This document shows positions 41,823 to 46,774 of a DNA stretch of 46,774 nucleotides, piece after piece. The stretch's first letter is position 1. Every line of letters begins with the position of its first letter. The position numbers and the translations under genes were made by a program. The notes beneath the pieces are model-generated. The model made no database searches and had not been told where the DNA came from. It saw nothing but the letters and a program-made list of their open reading frames with translations. This DNA comes from Competibacter_A sp003527885 (lineage in GTDB: Bacteria; Pseudomonadota; Gammaproteobacteria; Competibacterales; Competibacteraceae), in the NCBI GenBank assembly GCA_035442025.1, contig DAORPQ010000016.1, forward strand, positions 1 to 46,774. Reading direction: 5' to 3'.

Positions 41823-41978
41823 ATGGCCCAAAACGGGCCACGTTCGCTGGAACGGAACGCGCTGATCGCCATTGCCCGGGGCGACGCGGCCGAATACCAA
41901 CGCTTGTTAAACGTCCTGGATCGGCGTAATGCCCTGGGCCTTCACGTCTTGCATCACCCGCAAGGAGACGCACGTTGA
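41823..41978 (+). CDS. Small hypothetical protein (51 residues)
   Basis: A short frame starting MAQNGPRSLERNALIAIARG with a helix-rich look (AAEYQRLLNVLDRRNALG). It follows the frameshifted gene by six bases, and its TGA overlaps the TTG start of the next gene. The tight packing is the main evidence that it is real. I do not recognise the family. Confidence 0.5.
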   Translation: MAQNGPRSLERNALIAIARGDAAEYQRLLNVLDRRNALGLHVLHHPQGDAR

Positions 41979-42226
41979 ACGCCCCTTACTTCCTGATTGA
42001 TCCGGCCACCGGACGCTTGGGCTTTACCGCGACCGGTCGTGAGGCGCTGGGTCCCCGCTTTGCCCGTGCAGGCATTCGCCTGGAAACCCTGAAAACGCTT
42101 GAGCAAGCGCGCGCGGCGGCCCGTGCGGTCACGCACCAAGAACTATGCGCCTTGGCAGCGACCCTCAAAGGTTGCGATGCGCGGCTCGATCAGGTGATGG
42201 CTGCGTTGCCGGAGTGGCAGAGTTAA
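41975..42226 (+). CDS. Small hypothetical protein, member of a local paralogous family
   Basis: An 83-residue protein starting at TTG 41975 with AAGGAG upstream. PYFLIDPATGRLGFTATGRE followed by RFARAGIRLETLKTLEQA aligns with the products at 41632 and 42530. The shared pattern is Y/F-x-x-D-x-x-G-x-L-x-(W/F)-T-A-x-G-R and R-F-x-R-x-G-I-x-(L/I)-E-x-L-x-T. The C-terminus adds a helix HQELCALAATLKGCDARLDQ. It ends four bases inside the stop region of the convergent 42223-42402 gene. Confidence 0.55.
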   Translation: MNAPYFLIDPATGRLGFTATGREALGPRFARAGIRLETLKTLEQARAAARAVTHQELCALAATLKGCDARLDQVMAALPEWQS

Positions 42227-42402
42227 TGCGCCTCAAACAATTCGCGCAACAGAATGGCTTCGCGAACCCTTTGTAAGGCAAGGTTGGCGTTCGTGCCGGT
42301 GAGTTGCCGGGTCTCGATGAGTTGAGACAACCGCACCTCGATCCTGCGTAAGGTATCGAGTGACGAGGTTTCGCAATACTGCTCGATTTTCCACAATTCC
42401 AT
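42223..42402 (-). CDS. Small helical hypothetical protein (59 residues)
   Basis: The product starts MELWKIEQYCETSSLDTLRR and continues EVRLSQLIETRQLTGTNANL, ending LLRELFEAH. It is probably all-helical. The ribosome site ATCAAAGGAGCACAC before ATG 42402 is nearly identical to that of the 43084 gene, and a leader element lies just upstream. This supports a real gene despite its size. Function unknown. Confidence 0.65.
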   Translation of the reverse strand: MELWKIEQYCETSSLDTLRRIEVRLSQLIETRQLTGTNANLALQRVREAILLRELFEAH

Positions 42403-42423
42403 CGTGTGCTCCTTTGATCTCTC

Positions 42424-42473
42424 AAAAAAAGGAGACGCCGCGTCCCCTGGGGACGTGGACGTCCCCGGTGGGG
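42424..42473 (-). ncRNA. Leader element b, double hairpin
   Basis: On the minus strand: CCCC ACC GGGG overlapping an outer stem GGGGACGTC/GGCGTCTCC (nine pairs with wobbles) around the palindrome CGTCCCC A GGGGACG, then seven U. GGAG is 11 bases further and the ATG is at 42402. Confidence 0.78.
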
Positions 42474-42529
42474 TTTTGGAAAAAAAACAGGTTAGACGGA
42501 CGATCTTTTTGATCTTGGAGACCCCCCGA

Positions 42530-42688
42530 TTGGACGAGACAGACGCTTCACAACGGTTCTATCACCGGGATGCAAACGGCGCGTTGACTTGGACGGCGGA
42601 AGGGTTGCGAACCTTTCGCCGCCGCTTTGCACGCTTTGGCATCCAGATTGAAGTCCTCCAAACCTTCGCGGACTACCAATTGGCGTAA
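42530..42688 (+). CDS. Small hypothetical protein, member of the local paralogous family
   Basis: A 52-residue product from TTG 42530 behind TTGGAG. RFYHRDANGALTWTAEGLRT followed by RRRFARFGIQIEVLQTFADY clearly aligns with the products at 41632 and 41975, but without the longer C-terminal helix. It lies divergently from leader element b. The last 141 bases overlap, on the opposite strand, the 3' end of the 42548-43084 gene, so one of the two ends may be shorter than drawn. Confidence 0.5.
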   Translation: MDETDASQRFYHRDANGALTWTAEGLRTFRRRFARFGIQIEVLQTFADYQLA

Positions 42689-43084
42689 CACGCGATCCGG
42701 TTGCGGTGTCATGGCGATAAACGCCGCCTCGTCGAAGGGGGATTGGGGCGCTGCGCCCGCAGGAGGGCGACGTGAAGGACGCAACCCAGAACGGAACACG
42801 CCGCCTAAGTGCGCAAGACACCAAAAGGCCGCAAGGCCACCGGCGGTGCGACCCCAGGTCGTTTGCATCAGGGGAACGACCCCACAGGCTGCCACGATGC
42901 ACAGCGTCAGGGGGTTCGCAAAGCGCACCCACAGACCCGTCAAGACATGCGCCGTCCGGTTCAGAACCCGACCGACGCTGATGAGGAGAACGGCGCTGAT
43001 CCCGATGAGGGTCAGGCCACAAGAAACGCGCAAGCGCCCCAACAGGAGGCCCGCGATCAAGAGAGGACGTACAAGATGAAACAT
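42548..43084 (-). CDS. Predicted membrane protein
   Basis: A 178-residue protein with two or three hydrophobic segments: LVRPLLIAGLLLGRL and GLTLIGISAVLLISVG at the start and PLTLCIVAACGVVPLMQ near residue 65. GGAG precedes ATG 43084, and leader element a lies just before it. The C-terminal 45 residues are antisense to the small plus-strand gene at 42530 and may not be real: a one-base shift near 42680 would end the protein at a TAG soon after PDRVLR. Function unknown. Confidence 0.55.
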   Translation of the reverse strand: MFHLVRPLLIAGLLLGRLRVSCGLTLIGISAVLLISVGRVLNRTAHVLTGLWVRFANPLTLCIVAACGVVPLMQTTWGRTAGGLAAFWCLAHLGGVFRSGLRPSRRPPAGAAPQSPFDEAAFIAMTPQPDRVLRQLVVREGLEDFNLDAKACKAAAKGSQPFRRPSQRAVCIPVIEPL

Positions 43085-43101
43085 GGTGTGCTCCTTTGAT
43101 G

Positions 43102-43151
43102 AAAAAAAAGGACGCACCACGCCCCGTCGGGGGTTGCACGTCCCCGTCGGG
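43102..43151 (-). ncRNA. Leader element a, double hairpin
   Basis: On the minus strand: CCC GAC GGGG overlaps an outer stem GGACGTGC/GTGCGTCC (eight pairs with two wobbles) around CCCC CGAC GGGG, followed by eight U. GGAG is seven bases further and the ATG is at 43084. Confidence 0.75.
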
Positions 43152-43295
43152 AAAATAACCGTCATGACCGATCTACGCCGCGTTCCAGCCCGAACGCGAC
43201 GCCCGCGGCCCGTAGGGCGGATTTTACCGGGTTACCCCCACGTCACCCCGGATACTCGTCCGTGAATGAACACATCTCGCCGGGCGGGCGAGACC

Positions 43296-43343
43296 GGTTC
43301 AGTGAGCGTTGTCGAAGGACTGAACCCCTCCGCCGATTTTTTT
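43296..43343. repeat. Hairpin GGTTCAGT...ACTGAACC with T run
   Basis: A perfect 8-bp inverted repeat (43296-43303 and 43319-43326) with a 15-base loop. It is followed ten bases later by T7 at 43337-43343. It resembles the small dispersed palindromes with a TTCGACAA-type core found in many proteobacteria, and it could also end plus-strand transcription weakly. The surrounding 43165-43511 stretch holds no other gene I trust. Confidence 0.5.
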
Positions 43344-43511
43344 CTGTTGGATCGGAGAACCAACGTGTCATGCTCCCCGTTTCGCAGACGGAGCGCTCTG
43401 CCCCCTCTTTTTTGAATAGGTGCGGGGAAACCTATGGAGTGAGTACACTATCGCGCACGTCGCCCAGGTCGTCAAGATGGCCGCGTGCGCCGGTTTGGAG
43501 GAAAAACACCC

Positions 43512-44792
43512 ATGCCGCTCAACGTCTTTCGTCTCCCCCGATCAGCGCGCCCGGCGCGTGAAGCGCAGCCCCCCGTACCGCCGCCGTGGCCGCCGCTCGA
43601 CGTGACCGCGCCCCTGCTGCGGCGGGTGGTGGCCTGGTTTGCCCCAGACGACCCGGATACGGTGCGGCTAGCTCAGGAAACGGCGACGATTTTGTTGCGT
43701 GCGAGTCCCTGCTTTCTGGATGCTACACGCGCTAATCCGACCCCGACGGCCTGGTTTGTGGCAGTGCTGGATCTCTTGGAGACGCTGCCGGAGCCGTTGC
43801 CCGCATCCCTGATGCCCGCCGACCTCCCTTGGCGGTATCTGATCTTTACGCGCCTGGCCGTCGATGCCTTGGAAGGCGCCTACGGCTTTCTGGGCCAACA
43901 GCAGATCGCTACCCAGTGTCCGCTCACTCGCCTACCCGATCCCAATCCGGCCCCGCGGCGTCTGGCGCCGCAATCAGTGGGGCCTTTGAAGATGCCGGGC
44001 CTGGGGGCCTTGATAGTCGGGGCGTGCTTTTCAGAAGACGGTCAACGCCAAATTTATCGCGCCCACGCCGCTGGCGTGCCGTGGTCCGATACGACGGCTT
44101 TTTGGGCGCAGTTCCAGCCGCTCCCTTCGGAAAGCCCCGCCCCACCCACGCCCGTTCACGCGCCGCCCGTGTCTTCGTTGGACGCTACGCCGGTACAGGA
44201 AACCTGCCTTAGGCCCGTGGGGTCGGACGCGGCGGTTGCGGTGTTGGAGACGCCGCCGGTCGTCGCAGGCCCCTCTGCCCACGATCCTCTGGGTGCCTTG
44301 ACGGGCACGCGGGAGCCGACTCCACTGCCCCGTCGTCCCCGGACACGCGCAGAGCGATCCCGTCGGGCCGCACGTCCGCTCTATCGCAACCCACCGCCGG
44401 GGGACCTGGAAACGCGCTTATGTGCGGCGGTGCGCGCCACGCTGGAAAAACTCGTGTTGAGTTCCGCGTTCAATCATCAAGCCGGGGCGGTGTGGTTTAG
44501 CGGGGAGGCGTTTTGGGTGGTGGCGCAGACCTTCGCCCAGCAGCTCCAAAGCGAGGCGTCCTGCGATGACCGCTTGGCCTGGCCGCAGCGTCGCACGCTC
44601 TACCGCCGCCTGGCGCGTCAAGGGCTGGTGCTGTTAGAGGGGCGTGAGCCGATCTGGAAGCGGTTTGTCGCCGATCCCGGTCGCCAGTACCCGCGCCTGA
44701 TTTCGGCGCTTAAGCTACCCGCTAGCCTGTATGCAGACGCCCATCGCGTCCCAGTCTATCAGGGGCGGCTGTTGCCAGGGCCGCCGCTCTAA
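43512..44792 (+). CDS. Hypothetical protein, possible TraI_2_C-like (relaxase C-terminal) domain
   Basis: A 426-residue protein starting MPLNVFRLPRSARPAREAQP behind GGAGG. The N-terminal domain runs to about residue 215 (APLLRRVVAWFAPDDPDTVR, PWRYLIFTRLAVDALEGAYG), and a Pro-rich basic linker occupies residues 215-300. The C-terminal 125 residues, GAVWFSGEAFWVVAQTFAQQ followed by RRTLYRRLARQGLVLLEG and PIWKRFV, resemble the winged-helix C-terminal domain of ICE relaxases (TraI_2_C/DUF1528). I see no HD or catalytic relaxase motif, so it would be a stand-alone relative. It lies on the opposite strand to the ICE module. Confidence 0.45.
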   Translation: MPLNVFRLPRSARPAREAQPPVPPPWPPLDVTAPLLRRVVAWFAPDDPDTVRLAQETATILLRASPCFLDATRANPTPTAWFVAVLDLLETLPEPLPASLMPADLPWRYLIFTRLAVDALEGAYGFLGQQQIATQCPLTRLPDPNPAPRRLAPQSVGPLKMPGLGALIVGACFSEDGQRQIYRAHAAGVPWSDTTAFWAQFQPLPSESPAPPTPVHAPPVSSLDATPVQETCLRPVGSDAAVAVLETPPVVAGPSAHDPLGALTGTREPTPLPRRPRTRAERSRRAARPLYRNPPPGDLETRLCAAVRATLEKLVLSSAFNHQAGAVWFSGEAFWVVAQTFAQQLQSEASCDDRLAWPQRRTLYRRLARQGLVLLEGREPIWKRFVADPGRQYPRLISALKLPASLYADAHRVPVYQGRLLPGPPL

Positions 44793-44793
44793 T

Positions 44794-44816
44794 CGAGGCC
44801 GCGCGGCGAGGGCCTT
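44794..44816 (+). terminator. Possible weak terminator
   Basis: AGGCC pairs with GGCCT around a ten-base loop, followed by TTTC, directly after the stop codon of the 43512 gene. The stem is short and the T run poor, so this is tentative. Confidence 0.3.
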
Positions 44817-45096
44817 TCTGGCTTGCGCAGGCGACTATCCGGCGCATTCGTGTGATCTCGCCTCACCACCGACGGCGTAGACGGCTTTTTGATGCTGCTT
44901 GCCCGTGCCTAGAGCCGTGGCATTCTGGTCTTATTGATTGACCTCAAGCAGCAGATATTAAGAGAATCCTAACCAAAGATAGATAACAAGGTTGCAGAGA
45001 GGGCCGCGAAAGCGGTCGGTTGGTCATGGGGATGATGGTAGAGGCGCAAGGAAAGATTGAATCGCACCGAGAATCTGGGAGGCTGCTTGTTGTGAG

Positions 45097-45993
45097 TCAA
45101 GCCATCATGGCAGACTCATGGCGTTGTTGATAATAAGCGGCTTCCGCCTCAGCAGGTGGCCGGTAGCCAATCGGTTCGAGCAGCCGACGATGATTGAACC
45201 AGTGAACCCAAGTCAGGGTAGCCCATTCGACGGCCGCCAGGTTCTTCCAGGATTGTCGATGAATCACCTCAGCCTTGTACAGTCCGTTGATGGTTTCAGC
45301 GAGGGCGTTATCGTAGGAATCGCCCACGCTGCCGACCGAGGGTTCGATTCCGGCCTCGGCCAAGTGCTGGGTATAGCGGATCGAGACGTATTGCACCCCA
45401 CGGTCGCTAGGGTGGATCAATGGCTGGAACGGCCGACGCGCGTGCAAAGCCTGGTCTAACGCATCCAGCACGAAGTCAGTACCCGCCGCACGGGAGGCTT
45501 TCCAACCGACGATAGATCGAGCAAAGATGTCGATCACGAAAGCCACATAGATGAAGCCTTGCCCCGTTGAGACCTACGTAAAATCGGCGACCCACAGCGC
45601 ATCGGGACGATCCGCCGTGAACTGGCGGTGAACCCGATCCAGCGGGGAAGGGACATTGCGGTTGCTGAGGGTGGTTTTGATGGACCGGCCCCGCCGTACC
45701 CCTTTCAGACCCAGCCGCCGCATCAGTTGTTCTACAGCGCAGCGCGCTACGATAATCCCTGCACGCCGCAACTGCCACCAAACTTTACGGGCACCGTAGA
45801 CTTGAAAGTTCTCTTCCCAAATCCGTTGGATCGATTCACACAACCGTTCATCACGTTGGGTTCGGGTGGGCCTTCGGCGGGGATCGACCCGTCGGGCGGC
45901 GTGCCAGTAGTAGGTCGATGGGGCAATCGGCAACACCTTGCAGATCGGCTCGACCCCATCAACGCCACGGTGGGTGTCGATGAAGGCGTTCAT
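45097..45993 (-). pseudogene. IS3-family OrfB transposase with in-frame amber stop
   Basis: DDE integrase-type transposase. The first part runs MNAFIDTHRGVDGVEPICKV through DRPDALWVADFT, ending with the first catalytic Asp. Then TAG occurs at 45571-45573 (minus strand), where relatives have Tyr (ADFTYV). The frame continues VSTGQGFIYVAFVIDIFARS and carries IHPSDRGVQYVS (second Asp) and NALAETINGLYK (catalytic Glu). A TAC/TAT-to-TAG change has inactivated the gene unless the codon is suppressed. The C-terminus HWFNHRRLLEPIGYRPP resembles the relic at 19.1 kb. Confidence 0.88.
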
Positions 45994-46313
45994 CGTTTGG
46001 ATGGGCGGTCGAGCGCCGCCTGGGCAAAATATGCCGATGCCTTGCGTAAAATCTCGTTGGCCTGACGCAGTTCCCGCACCTCGCGCTCCAGCGCCTTGAT
46101 CCGTTCTCGCTCGGCACTCGTCAACCCCGCTCGCTCGCCGTGATCACATTCGGCCTGCCGCACCCAACGCCGCAGCGTCTCAGCCGCACACCCGATCTTC
46201 ATCGCCACCGAACAGATCACAGCCCATTGCGATTCGTACTCGTCTTGATGCTCTCGCACCAGCCGAACCGCACGCTCTTTCACTCCCACTGAAAAATTCG
46301 TCGCTGTCTTCAT
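45990..46313 (-). CDS. IS3-family OrfA
   Basis: A 107-residue helix-turn-helix protein that binds the element ends. VKERAVRLVREHQDEYESQW and CAAETLRRWVRQAECDHG form the HTH, and a leucine-zipper-like helix follows (ERERIKALEREVRELRQANE), ending in KASAYFAQAALDRP. Its last four bases overlap the orfB start; in IS3 elements OrfAB is normally made by -1 frameshifting in this area. Confidence 0.92.
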   Translation of the reverse strand: MKTATNFSVGVKERAVRLVREHQDEYESQWAVICSVAMKIGCAAETLRRWVRQAECDHGERAGLTSAERERIKALEREVRELRQANEILRKASAYFAQAALDRPSKR

Positions 46314-46774
46314 CGCTCCATCCTCTCAAAGGTCGGAGCCTCCGACAAACCCGGGGCGGTTCAGATCGACCATTTCTTCAGTTTTAGAGACGACCTTGGT
46401 GCGGCGACGGAAGCGAGCGAGGAAGTGGCGGATGTTGCTGTTATCTTGCTCAATGGGGACGGTGAGGTGCTTACCGGTCGTCAATTGTGCGGCGGGAATC
46501 AAGCGGTGGTAACCGGGCCAGTCGTCGGTAATGAATCGTTTGCCCTGGAGACCGATCCGGTCAAGCAGCTTTTGGCAAGTGGCGTCATCACGGCCACCCA
46601 GCACCCAGGCCAGGGTTCGCCGACAGTCAGGGTCATACGCACGCCAGACCCAAAGCTTGGCGGTTTTTTTTGAGGAAATGCCACATCTTATCCAGCGTCA
46701 CCACCACGGTTTCTCCTGCGACTTCCGGGATGGGCAGTTTCCGCGCCTCGGCGCGTACCCACTTCAATACCGCG

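Larger units (their letters stand above)
45058..46363 (-). mobile_element. IS3-family insertion sequence
   Basis: The element is 1306 bp. Its ends are imperfect inverted repeats: TGAATCGC...GGAGGCT at 45058-45084 and, on the other strand from 46363, TGAACCGC...GGAGGCT. GAT lies immediately outside both ends (45055-45057 and 46364-46366), the 3-bp duplication expected of this family. It carries orfA and orfB on the minus strand and is inserted inside the IS1-family transposase gene. Confidence 0.92.
44937..46774 (-). mobile_element. IS1-family element, split by an IS3 insertion and cut by the window edge
   Basis: Minus-strand coding sequence typical of IS1-family InsB occurs on both sides of the IS3 element: the larger part at 46364-46774 and the C-terminal 29 codons at 44969-45057. 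The outer left end is not certain but lies close to 44937. The other end is outside the window. Confidence 0.78.
44969..46774 (-). pseudogene. IS1-family transposase InsB, interrupted and frameshifted, 5' partial
   Basis: Reading from the window edge, VLKWVRAEARKLPIPEVAGE, TLDKMWHFLKK and then, after an A8 run at about 46664-46671, the other frame TAKLWVWRAYDPD and WVLGGRDDATCQKLLDRIG. IEQDNSNIRHFLARFRRRTK and VVSKTEEMVD match the conserved IS1 C-terminal region. One A fewer in the run would restore the frame. After MVD the gene is broken by the IS3 element and resumes at 45057 with LSLRLYHHPHDQPTAFAALS to a TAG. It cannot be functional in this form. Confidence 0.85.

Noticed and set aside
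33947..43151. Regularly recurring GC-rich repeats as a CRISPR or REP array
   Set aside because: Copies are 0.5-2 kb apart, differ in sequence, always sit before a start codon on one strand, and have no spacers.
43164..43265. 33-codon frame MTDLRRVPARTRRPRPVGRI... as a small gene divergent from leader a
   Set aside because: Arg/Pro-rich, no good ribosome site and no similarity to the paralogous small genes.
25341..45573. Two in-frame TAG codons (PRTRC A and IS3 OrfB) as evidence of amber recoding
   Set aside because: Other genes here end in TAG (for example 26761 and the 34022 gene), and no other interrupted gene shows TAG; independent mutations or sequencing errors are simpler.

Overview
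The window looks like accessory DNA from a GC-rich proteobacterium, most likely gammaproteobacterial. The basis is IS4, IS3 and IS1 family transposases, a TraU-like protein of the kind found in proteobacterial integrating conjugative elements (ICEs), and a PRTRC (ParB-related, ThiF-related) cassette. I see no rRNA, tRNA, CRISPR array or core metabolic locus, and I cannot name the species.

Region 1 (1-19.2 kb) is a phage-defence island. An IS4-family element with an intact target duplication sits just ahead of a tightly packed eight-gene operon: a C5-cytosine methyltransferase, a Vsr endonuclease, an SNF2-like helicase (DrmD), a very large adenine methyltransferase (DrmMI), a GHKL ATPase with a PD-(D/E)XK-like C-terminus, a DrmA helicase, DrmB (DUF1998) and DrmC (phospholipase D fold). 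This is a class 1 DISARM core expanded with a class 2-type methylase, Vsr and a MORC-like ATPase. The 3' end abuts a decayed IS3-family remnant.

Region 2 (19.4-30.5 kb) is a PRTRC cassette on the plus strand: ParB-like protein, proteins E, C, F, B and A, a DNA methylase-like protein and a ThiF/E1-like protein. Proteins C, B, A and ThiF resemble a ubiquitin-like protein, an E2, a JAB peptidase and an E1. The JAB gene carries an in-frame amber stop. VapBC-type toxin-antitoxin pairs lie at both ends of the cassette.

Region 3 (30.5-43.1 kb) is a long minus-strand ICE or plasmid module. From its 5' end it runs: membrane protein, small proteins, RecB/Cas4-like nuclease, a frameshifted gene, SH3 lipoprotein, MoxR/CobS-like AAA ATPase, WGR-like protein, DUF3150 protein, CobT/VWA protein, a possible Rad52-like annealing protein, TraU and an exported spermidine-synthase-like protein. 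Ten of these genes have the same type of GC-rich double-hairpin leader directly ahead of the ribosome binding site, often ending in a U run. Small plus-strand paralogous genes are interleaved divergently near 41.6-42.7 kb.

Region 4 (43.3-46.8 kb) holds a possible relaxase-C-terminus-like gene and then an IS1-family element split by an IS3-family insertion.

Overall this reads as a mobile-element mosaic. Plasmid/ICE maintenance functions (PRTRC, toxin-antitoxin, AAA/VWA, nuclease and annealing proteins) sit beside a hybrid DISARM defence operon, with insertion sequences at the joints. The most unusual signals are the composite DISARM operon and the repeated attenuator-like leaders.
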